A stretch of 64,000 nucleotides of DNA from Gp6-AA40 sp035711805 (GTDB lineage Bacteria; Acidobacteriota; Vicinamibacteria; Vicinamibacterales; UBA2999): NCBI GenBank assembly GCA_035711805.1, contig DASTBV010000037.1, positions 1 to 64,000 on the forward strand, in the 5' to 3' direction. Below the pieces are notes generated by a model. That model was not told the origin of the DNA, did not search any database, and saw nothing but the letters and a program-made list of their open reading frames with translations. Made by a program: the position numbers and the translations under genes. Positions 45,643-54,350 of this stretch are shown here, piece by piece. Position 1 is the stretch's first letter; each line of letters starts with the position of its first letter.

Positions 45643-46278
45643 TCACGCCGCGGCGGCGGCGCCCATGTTCGACCAGTCGAATTCGTAGTAAATCCAGTTC
45701 GTCTTGTCGAACTCGAGCGACATGCCACCGGCTTTCGCCTTGAACGTCCCCTGGCCGCACTCGCCCTTCTTCCAGATGAAACCATCGGGCAGGTCGAGGT
45801 TGGCGAGATGCTCCTCACCGGTCACCGGGTTGATGAACGCCTCGCCGCGGCCTTCGCCGATGCCCTCCATCGTGAACGTGCTGCGGCGGCCTTCGCCTGT
45901 GATGGTGATTTTTGCCTTCTCGAGGCCGACGACTTCGAACGTTGGGCCGAGCAGTTCCCAGGGCATCCCGCCCAGCTTGCCGGTGAAGATCTGCGCCAGC
46001 ATTTCGATCTGCTTGTCAGTGGTGGCAGGGTCGACCACGAATGCGGCCTTCCCGTTCCCCTCGTGGATCGCTTTCGGCCAGTGGACAACGGCAGCGCACC
46101 TGACACCGGCCAAATCGACGTCGCCGGCTTTGCCTTCGAGGATGTGGCACCCGACCAGCGCGCGGCAGCTCCCGTCCTTCGAGTTCGGAACGCCGGCGAA
46201 ATTGCATCCGCACCCGAACGCGCAGTTGCAGAATTCGTAGCCCTTCCCTTTCATGTACCACTGGGTGGTCGCGGCCAT
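45643..46278 (-). CDS. DUF1326-domain protein
   Basis: A 211-aa protein starting at an ATG at 46278. The N-terminal motif YEFCNCAFGCGCNF, with several Cys, is typical of DUF1326, followed by DGSCRALVGCHI. The rest is beta-rich (AAFVVDPATTDKQIEMLAQIFTGKLGGMPW). The function of the family is unknown; the Cys cluster suggests metal or redox chemistry. It is convergent with the kinase gene. Confidence 0.88.
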   Translation of the reverse strand: MAATTQWYMKGKGYEFCNCAFGCGCNFAGVPNSKDGSCRALVGCHILEGKAGDVDLAGVRCAAVVHWPKAIHEGNGKAAFVVDPATTDKQIEMLAQIFTGKLGGMPWELLGPTFEVVGLEKAKITITGEGRRSTFTMEGIGEGRGEAFINPVTGEEHLANLDLPDGFIWKKGECGQGTFKAKAGGMSLEFDKTNWIYYEFDWSNMGAAAAA

Positions 46279-46330
46279 GAGCGCCTCCTGAAAGAGGCGA
46301 TTATATCGCCGCGCCTATTCGACGCCTGGG

Positions 46331-46600
46331 CTAGCTGAAGCGCTCGGCGCTGCGCAGCATCGCGCCGGCAACGGCGTCGGTCCTCTGCAGGAAGACGCCG
46401 TCGCATTCGACGAGAAACCGCACATCGACGAGGGCAGCGAGCAGCGACTCGCACACGAGCTGATCGAGGTTCCACAGCCGCTGTGCCTGGCGGCACGTCA
46501 AGCGAAGTCCCGGCATCTCGCGGAACTCGGCCTGGATGCGACGCAGCATGTGATCCATCCCCGTTCGAGCGATCGGCAAATCCTGGGGGATGCTGTCCAT
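46331..46600 (-). CDS. Small helical protein (putative HTH)
   Basis: An 89-aa protein: IQAEFREMPGLRLTCRQAQRLWNLDQLVCESLLAALVDVRFLVECDGVFLQR. The arrangement of short helices followed by a beta-like hairpin resembles a winged helix, a common small-protein pattern in this phylum. No family is named. The ATG at 46600 gives an intact frame. Confidence 0.6.
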   Translation of the reverse strand: MDSIPQDLPIARTGMDHMLRRIQAEFREMPGLRLTCRQAQRLWNLDQLVCESLLAALVDVRFLVECDGVFLQRTDAVAGAMLRSAERFS

Positions 46601-46772
46601 AGCGCGACGATACGCGCCGCCGATGACGGCCGCGTTGAGGCAGCCTCACCGCCATGTAACGGTCGCACTCTCAAAACGGCGTACTTAACTCGGCGGCGGC
46701 ACGCGCGTTGCGACGTGATGCATGACGAGTCATATCGCGCGACAGAGCCGTTAGCCCGTTAAGGAGACACAG

Positions 46773-47417
46773 ATGGCCGCACAGACGCTGCACGAGCTGT
46801 TCGTTGAAGAACTCCGCGACATGTACGACGGAGAGAAGCGAATCATCAAGGCGCTGCCGAAGATCGCCAAACACGCGCAGTCGGACGAACTCCGGTCGGC
46901 GCTCACCGAGCATCTTCGCCAGACGGAAAAGCAGGCGACCCGGCTCGAACAGGTCTTCAAGTCGATCGGCGAGACGCCGCGCGGCAAGAAGTGCGACGGG
47001 ATCGTCGGCATCCTCGAGGAAGGCAACACCATGATGGAAGAGCTCGAGGAAGGGCCAATTCTCGACGCCGCATTGATCGCCGGCTGTCAGAAAGTCGAAC
47101 ACTATGAAATTGCGTCGTACGGCACGCTTGCCTACTTCGCCGAACTGATGGGCCACGAGCGGGCGAAAGAGCTGCTCGGCACCACGCTCGACGAGGAGAA
47201 GGCGGCCGACGAGAAGCTGAACACCATCGCCACGTCCGAGGTGAATCGCGAAGCGCTCATGAGCGGCGGCGAGGACGAGGACGAAATGGAAGAGGACGAG
47301 GAACGGCCGCGCGCGCGGCGCAGCGCGTCGATGGGAATGGCGAACGAACGGTCGTCGTCGCGGGGCCGTACCGGCTCGTCGCGCAAGACCAGTTCGTCCC
47401 GCGGCCGGAGGCGGTAA
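46773..47417 (+). CDS. DUF892 (YciE-like) ferritin-fold protein with basic Ser/Arg tail
   Basis: A 214-aa protein. Residues 1-165 are the DUF892 bundle (LHELFVEELRDMYDGEKRIIKALPKI; EHLRQTEKQATRLEQVF; QKVEHYEIASYGTLAYFAEL). An acidic stretch follows, then a 35-residue tail rich in Ser, Arg and Gly (SSSRGRTGSSRKTSSSRGRRR) that could bind nucleic acid. AAGGAG precedes the ATG. It is a paralogue of the gene at 16627, which has only the acidic tail. Confidence 0.9.
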   Translation: MAAQTLHELFVEELRDMYDGEKRIIKALPKIAKHAQSDELRSALTEHLRQTEKQATRLEQVFKSIGETPRGKKCDGIVGILEEGNTMMEELEEGPILDAALIAGCQKVEHYEIASYGTLAYFAELMGHERAKELLGTTLDEEKAADEKLNTIATSEVNREALMSGGEDEDEMEEDEERPRARRSASMGMANERSSSRGRTGSSRKTSSSRGRRR

Positions 47418-47433
47418 CGCTCTATCCGACTGG

Positions 47434-47460
47434 TTACATAGACGTTACACGCACGTCACA
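47434..47460 (+). promoter_or_regulatory. Pho-box-like phased repeat array
   Basis: TTACA, TTACA and TCACA start at 47434, 47445 and 47456, exactly 11 nt apart. A -10-like CATACT lies at 47468-47473, 7 nt after the last repeat. It is oriented toward the matrixin-like gene at 47501. It has the same design as the arrays upstream of pstS and the PhoB-like gene. Confidence 0.65.
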
Positions 47461-47500
47461 CACTCGACATACTGATGATGTAGCGCGACAATGACCGTTC

Positions 47501-48238
47501 ATGCACGGACGGTCAGGTCGCGGACTCGTGGAGCGAGCCTTGTCAGACTCGCTGCGAACGGCTGCGGCGTGGGCTACGGCCGCCGCAGCCGTCATTACCG
47601 TCGGGAGCGGAAGCCCGGCAGCGAGCCCGTCGAGCGCTTCCGTTCCACTGCATATTCTTCTGACACTGTCGTCCAACCTGACATCGATGACGCGGCAGAC
47701 GCTCATCTCCGAGGCCGAACGCATCTGGCGGCACGAGCAGGTGAACATCGAGTGGACGCGTCCCGGGCACACGGTCGAGCATCCGGACGCGCCGCTGCGC
47801 GTTCTGGTGATTTCCCGGCCGGACTCCGACACGCCGCTTCATCGCGGGTGGCCTGTCGCTGAACTGATCCCGGAGGCAATGCCGCGCGCGGTGGCGTTCG
47901 CCTGGATTTCCGGTGCGGAGCGCGTTGTCGACGAAGCAGCGCGATCCAGCACTGGCGACGCGCGCACGCCGCGCGATCACCGGCTCGGCCTCGTGCTGGG
48001 ACGCGCCGTGGCACACGAGATCGGACATTTTCTGCTCGCCACCGGCACGCATGCCGAGCGTGGGCTGATGCGGGCGTCAGTCGATGCACGGGAGTTCGCG
48101 GGGCTCGGCGGGGAAACGTTCAGACTGGATCCTGATGCCAGCACGTGGCTCCGGCGGCGTCTGAGCACAACGCCGGCAGGGACGGCGCCGACGAGCGACG
48201 GATTTTCCTACACGTCCGACACGTGGCTTGCTCGATGA
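47501..48238 (+). CDS. Secreted matrixin-like zinc metallopeptidase homologue (HExxH-x7-H), putative Pho regulon
   Basis: A 245-aa protein with an N-terminal hydrophobic segment (AAAWATAAAAVITV). Residues 172-190 are HEIGHFLLATGTHAERGLM, the same HExxH-x7-H-x3-GLM arrangement as its paralogue at 9893. Codons 11-18 come from a dispersed GAGCC-TTGTCA-GACTC palindrome, so the true start may be later. A phased Pho-box-like array and a CATACT -10 lie just upstream. A perfect hairpin terminator follows. It is probably an exported hydrolase; the substrate is unknown. Confidence 0.65.
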   Translation: MHGRSGRGLVERALSDSLRTAAAWATAAAAVITVGSGSPAASPSSASVPLHILLTLSSNLTSMTRQTLISEAERIWRHEQVNIEWTRPGHTVEHPDAPLRVLVISRPDSDTPLHRGWPVAELIPEAMPRAVAFAWISGAERVVDEAARSSTGDARTPRDHRLGLVLGRAVAHEIGHFLLATGTHAERGLMRASVDAREFAGLGGETFRLDPDASTWLRRRLSTTPAGTAPTSDGFSYTSDTWLAR

Positions 48239-48239
48239 A

Positions 48240-48267
48240 CCCGTGCGGACGTTGCCGTCCGCACGGG
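48240..48267. terminator. Perfect 11-bp bidirectional hairpin
   Basis: CCCGTGCGGAC and GTCCGCACGGG form a perfect stem with a GTTGCC loop, between the convergent peptidase-like and receptor genes. No T-run follows on either strand. Confidence 0.7.
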
Positions 48268-48275
48268 CGTCGAGA

Positions 48276-51200
48276 TTAGAAGCGGAGTCGGGCGCCGAAC
48301 TGCATCACGCGAGGCCCGCCGACCGAGTCCGTGATCTTTCCGAAATCAGTCGTCGAGCCGCCGATGACGTTGTTCGGCAGCGCGTAGTTCACCGTGTTGA
48401 AGAGATTGAATACGTCCCATCGCACTTCGAAGTTTCGCGACGCACCCAACCCGAACCTCTTGGCGATGCTCAGGTCAACGCGCCGCTGCCAGAACCCGCG
48501 AAGGACATTCCGTCCGAGGTTGCCGAATCCGAAGTTGTTCGGATAGCCGCCCGCCAGGCTCGTCGGCGAGCAGAGCACCGACTTGTTGAACGCCGCCTCG
48601 GTCGGATCGTCGCCGTGCTGGCGCAACTCGTCCAGGCTTCCGCAGAGGCTCGGGCGCCCGAAGCCGAGGCGATAGAGCCCGCCCGACCCGCGCACCAGGT
48701 CGTTGTACTGCGACGCGTTACCGAGCTCAGGCTCGGCTGAGAAGATCGAGTACGGCAGCCCCGACTGGAGCTGCACGAAGCCCGATACGCTGAACCCGCC
48801 AATCACGCCGTCTCCCGGCACCTGCCAGACCCAGCTGCCGCTGAAGCGGTGCGGCCGGTCGTAATCGGCCAACGCGAAGTTGGCGTCAATGTTTCGGTTG
48901 TCACCCTGGACCACGAAACCGGCGTTCGGCACATCCGGCTTGCCGCCGCCCGCCGTGCTGCCCGGATCCGACGAGCTCGTGTCCTTCGCGCGCGAGTAGG
49001 TGTAGGCGACGTTGAATTGGATTCCGTCGGACATCCGTTTCGTCAGCCCGAACTGGATCGAGTTGTAGCGGGAGCGTCCGCTGTTGCCGAGGATCACGGC
49101 TTCCGGAACGTTGAATCCAAGGACCGGCGTTCGCGCCTCGAACCCGATGACCGCCCCGGAAGCGTTCGCCAGGTTGTAGTCGAGCGCCCCGCCGAGGCTC
49201 GGATTCGCAAAGCCGAACGCGCGGCCGACGCCCCGCTGCCGTGCCGTCGCGCCGGCGTTGAGCGCGCCGTTCGGGCTCCCTGCGGCGACGTAGGCCTGAT
49301 TGAATCGCTCGAAGATATGGTCAGGCGTCGAAGGATCGTTCAGGTCGTAGCCCTGGTTGAACGCACGCGATTCGAGGAGGTCTGTGCCCTTGCTGCCGAC
49401 GTAGCGCACCTCGACCATCAGGTTGGAGGCCAGCTCCCGCTGAACGCCGAAGTTGTACTGCTGGATGTACGGCGTCCGGAGGTTTCGATCGACGGCGCGG
49501 AACTCGAACGTTTCGGCGATGTTTCCCCGAAACGGCTGGCCAGTCGCCGGATTGGTTGGATTGATCGTGCCGTCCGCGCCGCGCGTCACGTTCGTGCCGT
49601 CGCGAATCTGGTACGTTCCGCTGGCACCGCCGGTTCGCACCACCTGGTTCGGCAGGTACTGGTTGAACGGGAAGGTCGGATCCTGCTGCGACCACGCTCC
49701 GTTCAGCGGCACGGCGCTGCCCGGGAAGGTAACTTCCTGTTCGCGCAGGAACGGATAGTTGCTGAACACCGTGTTGATGAACGCCGCCGACGGCCGGTCG
49801 TAGAAGATGCCGTAGCCGCCCCGGAACACGAGCTTGCCGGCGCCGCCGGGTGTCCATGCGAACCCGACTCGCGGAGCGACGTTGTTCCAGTCCTGTCCCT
49901 TCAACGTGTGCTTGTTGTCCACCTTCCTCGAGGCGGCGATGGCCGCATCGATCGCCGCGTATCCGGTGTTCTGCACGTTCGACGGAACGATGAATGCGGT
50001 GACCGGGTTCTCGGGGTTGGTCAACGCCTCGAAATCCACGTTGCCGATCCGGCCGTTGACCTCCTCGGGAAGTCCGAAGAATTCGTACCGCAGCCCCGCG
50101 CTGACGGTGAAGGACTGCGACAGCCGCCACTCGTCCGCGATGAACGCATTGAAGTCATTGAAGCGGAACTGTTTGTCGGTGATGCCGAACTGGGTATCCG
50201 CTTCGGTCGCCAGGCCCCGTAGCAGCTGCGTGAAGTTGTCGAACTTCTCGAACTCGGTGGCCTGCTCCTCGGGAAGATTGGTGTCGAACTCGTTGCGCCG
50301 GAACTCGCCGCCCAGGCGAATGGCATGCCTGGAGGTCGTCCAGCTCAGCGTGTTGCCGATGGTGTAGGTGCGCTGCTGGCGCTTGTTGAAGCTGTCGTTC
50401 GGACCGCCGAACGAGAAGCGCTCCATCGTCCCGCCCGGCCGCCCGATATAGTGGCCGAGGCGCTGCGTCGCGATGCTGTTATCGAAGAACGTCGCCGGGT
50501 TGGCGACGCCGACGCCGGCGTTGGTCAGTTCCAGGAACGGATCGTCGAGCGACCGAGAATTGCGAAGGAAGAAGATGCCGCCGCGCGCTTCGTTGACCAC
50601 GTTGCTCGACAGCACGTGCGTATCCGAGATTGCGACAGTCGCGTTACGATCGGCGCGCTTCAATGTGAACGGTGACACCAGGCTTGACGGATCGGGGAAC
50701 GGATCGTAGCCCGGGAACTTGGAGAAGAAGCCGGTGCCACTCAGGCGGTTGTCGTTCGTCAGCGTCGCATCCAGTTTCAGCGTGAATTGATCCTGCTGGA
50801 ATTCCGCCGGAACGACGTTCCGCTGCCGCACGAACGGATTGCCGCCCACGGAGTTTCCCGCATTGATGTCGTTGCCGATCACCGTGCCGCCAGCGCGCGG
50901 CGCCGCGATCACGAAGTCACCAGTCACCGGATTCCGCAGGTTCAGGAGATTCAGCGCGACGTCGGAAATGCACGCGGTATCCGTCGGGCTCGCGCACTGG
51001 GCCTTCGGTATCGAGCTGAGGATCCCCGGATTCAGCTGCGCGAACGCAGCGAGGATGTTCTCTTTCGTGCGCACACCCTGAATCAACTGCAGCGCCTGCG
51101 GCATTGCGCTGATGCTGCTGGCCGTCGGGACGAATCCCGTCTCCGCGTCCGTTCGCTGATAACCGGTGAAGAAGAACAGCTTGTTGTGCCGAAGCGGACC

Positions 51201-52130
51201 GCCGACCGTGAAACCGCCTTCGTTGCGCCGCGCCTTCGGCTTGTCGATGCCGTCCTTCTCGTAGAAGAAGTCATTCGAGTTGAACCGCTCGTGCTGGCCC
51301 GAGTAATGGCCGGTTCCGCGGAAGCTGTTGGTGCCGCTGCGCGTGACGAGCTGGAAGTTGCCCCCTCCCGATCGCCCAGTCGATGCGTCATACATGCTCG
51401 TCTGCAACGTGACCTCCTCGAGAGTGTCGGCCGCCGGCGCGATGTTGTCGCTCAGGGCACCCTCGTTCGTGGTCAGGTTGGTGGCGTCGATGCCGTTGAA
51501 GAACAGGCTCGTGCTCGTCGTTCGCGTGCCGTTGACCGAGGGCGAGATGTTGCCGGTGCCGTTGATCAGTACGGGCGGGAGGTCAGAGCTGACTCCGGCT
51601 TCGGAGGACAGCAGGTGCGTAAAGCTGCCGGTCGACGTTGGAATGACTTCGAGCTCCTCGCCGCTGAGCCGCCGCGCCGTCGCCGGCGTCGTGACGTTCA
51701 ACAACGCGGCGTCGGCTGTCACCCGTATCGTCTCGGTGAGTCCGCCGATGTCGAGGCGAACCGGCACCGAGCGCGTCACCGCGGCTTCCACGTTGACGCC
51801 GCTGCGGACAAGCTTCTTGAAACCATCGAGCTCGAAGGACACTTCGTAGGTCCCGGTCGGCAGCGCCGCGAGTCTCCAGTCTCCCGACTCGCTCGTCACC
51901 GTCTGCTGCGTCACGCCCGTGGCCACGTTTACCGCCAGCACCGTCACACCCGGCAGCACGCCACCGCTCGCATCGGTGACGACGCCGTTCAGCGTGCCGG
52001 TCGGACTGACTTGTGCGGCAGCAACTCTCGCACCGAGGATGCCGCAGGCCGCGGCGAGGACAATGGTGAATACTCGGCGCACCGCTCTCTGAGTCCAGCT
52101 CAGAACCGGCCGAGACGAAACAATTCGCAT
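48276..52130 (-). CDS. Oar-like TonB-dependent receptor with carboxypeptidase-regulatory domain, putative Pho regulon
   Basis: A 1284-aa outer-membrane protein with a signal peptide (AACGILGARVAAAQ). The N-terminal beta-sandwich is GTLNGVVTDASGGVLPGVTV...TGTYEVSFELDGFKKLV. A plug-like domain follows (INGTGNISPSVNGTRTTSTSLFFNGID), then a very large barrel ending GGPRVMQFGARLRF. The architecture is that of Myxococcus Oar and the many paralogues in Acidobacteria. Four phased Pho-box-like repeats lie 86-123 nt upstream, with a TACAGT -10 at 52206-52201. This suggests uptake of a phosphate-containing or phosphate-linked polymer; the substrate itself is not shown. Confidence 0.9.
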   Translation of the reverse strand: MRIVSSRPVLSWTQRAVRRVFTIVLAAACGILGARVAAAQVSPTGTLNGVVTDASGGVLPGVTVLAVNVATGVTQQTVTSESGDWRLAALPTGTYEVSFELDGFKKLVRSGVNVEAAVTRSVPVRLDIGGLTETIRVTADAALLNVTTPATARRLSGEELEVIPTSTGSFTHLLSSEAGVSSDLPPVLINGTGNISPSVNGTRTTSTSLFFNGIDATNLTTNEGALSDNIAPAADTLEEVTLQTSMYDASTGRSGGGNFQLVTRSGTNSFRGTGHYSGQHERFNSNDFFYEKDGIDKPKARRNEGGFTVGGPLRHNKLFFFTGYQRTDAETGFVPTASSISAMPQALQLIQGVRTKENILAAFAQLNPGILSSIPKAQCASPTDTACISDVALNLLNLRNPVTGDFVIAAPRAGGTVIGNDINAGNSVGGNPFVRQRNVVPAEFQQDQFTLKLDATLTNDNRLSGTGFFSKFPGYDPFPDPSSLVSPFTLKRADRNATVAISDTHVLSSNVVNEARGGIFFLRNSRSLDDPFLELTNAGVGVANPATFFDNSIATQRLGHYIGRPGGTMERFSFGGPNDSFNKRQQRTYTIGNTLSWTTSRHAIRLGGEFRRNEFDTNLPEEQATEFEKFDNFTQLLRGLATEADTQFGITDKQFRFNDFNAFIADEWRLSQSFTVSAGLRYEFFGLPEEVNGRIGNVDFEALTNPENPVTAFIVPSNVQNTGYAAIDAAIAASRKVDNKHTLKGQDWNNVAPRVGFAWTPGGAGKLVFRGGYGIFYDRPSAAFINTVFSNYPFLREQEVTFPGSAVPLNGAWSQQDPTFPFNQYLPNQVVRTGGASGTYQIRDGTNVTRGADGTINPTNPATGQPFRGNIAETFEFRAVDRNLRTPYIQQYNFGVQRELASNLMVEVRYVGSKGTDLLESRAFNQGYDLNDPSTPDHIFERFNQAYVAAGSPNGALNAGATARQRGVGRAFGFANPSLGGALDYNLANASGAVIGFEARTPVLGFNVPEAVILGNSGRSRYNSIQFGLTKRMSDGIQFNVAYTYSRAKDTSSSDPGSTAGGGKPDVPNAGFVVQGDNRNIDANFALADYDRPHRFSGSWVWQVPGDGVIGGFSVSGFVQLQSGLPYSIFSAEPELGNASQYNDLVRGSGGLYRLGFGRPSLCGSLDELRQHGDDPTEAAFNKSVLCSPTSLAGGYPNNFGFGNLGRNVLRGFWQRRVDLSIAKRFGLGASRNFEVRWDVFNLFNTVNYALPNNVIGGSTTDFGKITDSVGGPRVMQFGARLRF

Positions 52131-52215
52131 CTAGAACCTCCGCAGGAACCGAATCGCGGTTCGGAATGGAAGAGCCTGCTGATACCAGCTCTCGGAGGTC
52201 ACTGTAGAAAGCGGT

Positions 52216-52253
52216 CGTGATCGTCCCGTAACGAGTGCGTTACGGCCGCGTTA
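52216..52253 (-). promoter_or_regulatory. Pho-box-like phased array, four repeats
   Basis: On the minus strand TAACG, TAACG, TTACG and TCACG end at 52249, 52238, 52227 and 52216, an exact 11-nt period. TACAGT (52206-52201) follows as a -10. It is oriented toward the Oar-like receptor gene. Confidence 0.65.
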
Positions 52254-52273
52254 ATTCGCATCGGGGCGATCGA

Positions 52274-52300
52274 CGTGGGGCGAGCCTTGTCAGGCTCGCC
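52274..52300. repeat. GGCGAGCC-TTGTCA-GGCTCGCC palindrome
   Basis: A perfect 8-bp stem with a TTGTCA loop and the lead-in CGTGG. It is the same family as 4697-4725. A mutated copy forms codons near the start of the gene at 47501. Confidence 0.85.
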
Positions 52301-52304
52301 AGCG

Positions 52305-52571
52305 CTAGTTCGCGCTGTGTTCGTGGATGAGGCGCTGGAGGTGGTTGTAAATCTGCTGTTTCAGCACAGCCGGGCCGGCGTTACGGAATACGCCGACGGT
52401 AATCTGACGATCGTCGTCGTCCCAACCCTCGACATTCACGAGGATTTCGACGTAGCTCGTCTCTCTGTTGCCCGGAACGACACCGGCAACCTTGAGATCA
52501 GGGGACGCTTCGCGCGCGGCTTCCGCAGCGATCTGCGCAACCGTTCGAACGGCCAGTCGGTTTTCAATCAC
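52305..52571 (-). CDS. Small hypothetical protein
   Basis: An 88-aa protein of mixed alpha/beta character (AQIAAEAAREASPDLKVAGVV...SYVEILVNVEGWDDDDRQITVGVFRN). There is no signal peptide. The start is a GTG at 52571 with no clear ribosome-binding site; TATAAC about 14 nt upstream could be a -10. Unknown family. Confidence 0.6.
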   Translation of the reverse strand: MIENRLAVRTVAQIAAEAAREASPDLKVAGVVPGNRETSYVEILVNVEGWDDDDRQITVGVFRNAGPAVLKQQIYNHLQRLIHEHSAN

Positions 52572-52637
52572 GATTCGGATCGTTATATGCGATCCGACGC
52601 ATCAAGATCACATACCGCGAAAGAATTTACCTTGCCG

Positions 52638-53384
52638 TTACACGCAGGCTGGTCCGTTGCGGAAGAGCGTGATGGCGATGTCGATGTTGCTGCGCAGCGC
52701 CTGGCGGACCGCCGGCCAGTTCTTGTCGCTGCGCACCAGCGTCTTCCACGAATGGAGATGCTTGGGCTTGTGGAAGTCGCTGTTCGCCACGTAGGGGTAA
52801 TGCTTGAGGCTGGTGACGGAGAAGAGATCGTCGCGGTTGGCCGCTTCCCACACGTCAACCAGATCCGACAGCTCCTCGCGATGATCCCAGAGGTAACAGG
52901 TGCTGATCTCGATCCGCCTCGTCGTCGTGTGGTGAGGATGGCAGGCGAAGCTGAGCGCGCCCTGACGGCGAATCTCGCGCAGGATGGCGTCGGCGCTCTG
53001 ATCGGCGCTGATGTACTTCTTCACCCCGAGGGCGATGATGTGCGAGTTCTTCTTGGCGCGGATGCCGTTCTGCGTCACCTCCGCGCCGGGAACGACGAGC
53101 ATGCCGTATTTCTTCAGCGCGCGCTGGCCTTCTGATTCGATGTCCGCCAGGTAATCCGCGAAGTCGTGCTCGCGCACGCCGAAGGCGCGGCGGCCGAGCG
53201 TCGCGATCCGACCGGCCCGCGCCAGCAGATCCTTCTTCATCAGGATGTGGTCGGTGATCGCAATGACGTCGAACTTGCCGGTCTGGCCGTACAAATCGAC
53301 GACCTCGCGCACCGTGAGCTTGCCGTCGCTCCACTGCGTGTGCACGTGAAAGTCACAGAGGAGGAACGGCTCGTAGCCTGGCAT
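52638..53384 (-). CDS. PHP-domain phosphoesterase-like protein
   Basis: A 248-aa protein with all PHP metal motifs: DFHVHTQWSDGK (motif I), ITDHILMKKD (II), GAEVTQN, CHPHH (III) and NSDFHKPKHLHS (IV). The PHP fold is a TIM-barrel trinuclear metal phosphoesterase. The gene starts 6 nt after the glycosyltransferase gene on the same strand, so the two form an operon. The substrate is unknown; a role in sugar-phosphate or nucleotide hydrolysis is possible. Confidence 0.9.
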   Translation of the reverse strand: MPGYEPFLLCDFHVHTQWSDGKLTVREVVDLYGQTGKFDVIAITDHILMKKDLLARAGRIATLGRRAFGVREHDFADYLADIESEGQRALKKYGMLVVPGAEVTQNGIRAKKNSHIIALGVKKYISADQSADAILREIRRQGALSFACHPHHTTTRRIEISTCYLWDHREELSDLVDVWEAANRDDLFSVTSLKHYPYVANSDFHKPKHLHSWKTLVRSDKNWPAVRQALRSNIDIAITLFRNGPACV

Positions 53385-53390
53385 CCGGCG

Positions 53391-54140
53391 CTACGTCCTC
53401 ACGTCTACGTGCGACGTATCGCGGGGGCGGTGATGCAGCAGCTCCGACGTGAAGTTGCGGACGTAGAGCCGGAACACGGCGCCCTTCCCCATCGCGTTGT
53501 AGCGCCGCGCCGAGGTGTAGAGGTAGCAGTCGTGAAAGATCTCGACGCGGCCGATGGCAAATAGGCGTCGCCCGAGGTTGGTGTCCTCGCCATGAAATTC
53601 AATCGACGTGTCGAACCCGCCGATCGCCTCGAGCGCGTCGGCCCGAACGGCGAAATTTCCGCCGTAGAAGATGGTGCCGATGCGCAGCACGTACTTCACG
53701 AGCAGCTGCGTCGCCGGGGCCAGCGTGAAGTCGTAGGCGCGAATCAACAGCCGTCCCCACCAATCCCAGTCGTAGTACCGATAGGGGCCAGACAGCGCGA
53801 TGAGCGACGGGGCCCGCAGGAACCGCCGCTCGACCCGTTCGAGCCAGGTCAGCGGCGCGCGGCAGTCCGCATCGAGGTAGACCAGGATGTCGCCGGTGGC
53901 GGCGCGGCGGCCCGTCTCGCGCGCGACCACGAGCCCTTTGCGCGGCTCGTCCACCACGTGCACGTACGGAATCTGCCGCGCCACGGCGCGCGTCTCGTCG
54001 GTGCTGGCATTGTTGACGACCACGATTTCGTCGGGCACGCGCGTCTGCGCGAGCAGGGAATGAAGGCAGGCGGGAAGAAAACGGGCTTCGTTATGGGCGC
54101 AGACGACGACGCTCAGTCGGAATGGCTGCCGCGGCGTCAT
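53391..54140 (-). CDS. Family 2 glycosyltransferase
   Basis: A 249-aa GT-A enzyme: SVVVCAHNEARFLPACLHSLLAQ (nucleotide-sugar binding), VVNNASTDET, the DxD motif YLDADCRAP, GGFDTSIEFHGEDTNLGRRL (acceptor and base region). There is no clear transmembrane helix beyond a hydrophobic stretch near residues 130-160. It is the first gene of a two-gene operon with the PHP protein. The acceptor, lipid or polysaccharide, is unknown. Confidence 0.92.
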   Translation of the reverse strand: MTPRQPFRLSVVVCAHNEARFLPACLHSLLAQTRVPDEIVVVNNASTDETRAVARQIPYVHVVDEPRKGLVVARETGRRAATGDILVYLDADCRAPLTWLERVERRFLRAPSLIALSGPYRYYDWDWWGRLLIRAYDFTLAPATQLLVKYVLRIGTIFYGGNFAVRADALEAIGGFDTSIEFHGEDTNLGRRLFAIGRVEIFHDCYLYTSARRYNAMGKGAVFRLYVRNFTSELLHHRPRDTSHVDVRT

Positions 54141-54291
54141 CCCTGCGCCAGACCACCCGCCTTCGCGCTCAGGGCGCGCCGGCGGGCCTTGCGGGGCAGC
54201 CGTGGTATACCCACGTGCATATCCGACAGCGTAAGAGCCCGATGTGACGCCGGGATCACCGGGAGATCACAAGCCGGTAAATCTACCTTCG

Positions 54292-54318
54292 TAACCTAGA
54301 TTTAACCGTCCCGTGACG
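54292..54318 (+). promoter_or_regulatory. Pho-box-like phased repeat array
   Basis: TAACC, TAACC and TGACG start at 54292, 54303 and 54314, an exact 11-nt period. TACGGT follows 20 nt later (54339-54344) as a possible -10. It lies 32 nt upstream of the PhoB-like gene, suggesting autoregulation. Confidence 0.7.
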
Positions 54319-54350
54319 CAGCAGAAACCCCGGCTGACTACGGTCGCTCT

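Noticed and set aside
48849..52220. Two long plus-strand frames (457 and 477 aa) opposite the Oar-like receptor
   Set aside because: They are antisense shadows of a clear 1284-aa receptor gene.
52585..52625. A further Pho-box-like pair (TAACG, TAAAT) upstream of the 88-aa protein gene
   Set aside because: There are only two weak repeats, overlapping the end of the PHP gene, with no third unit in phase.
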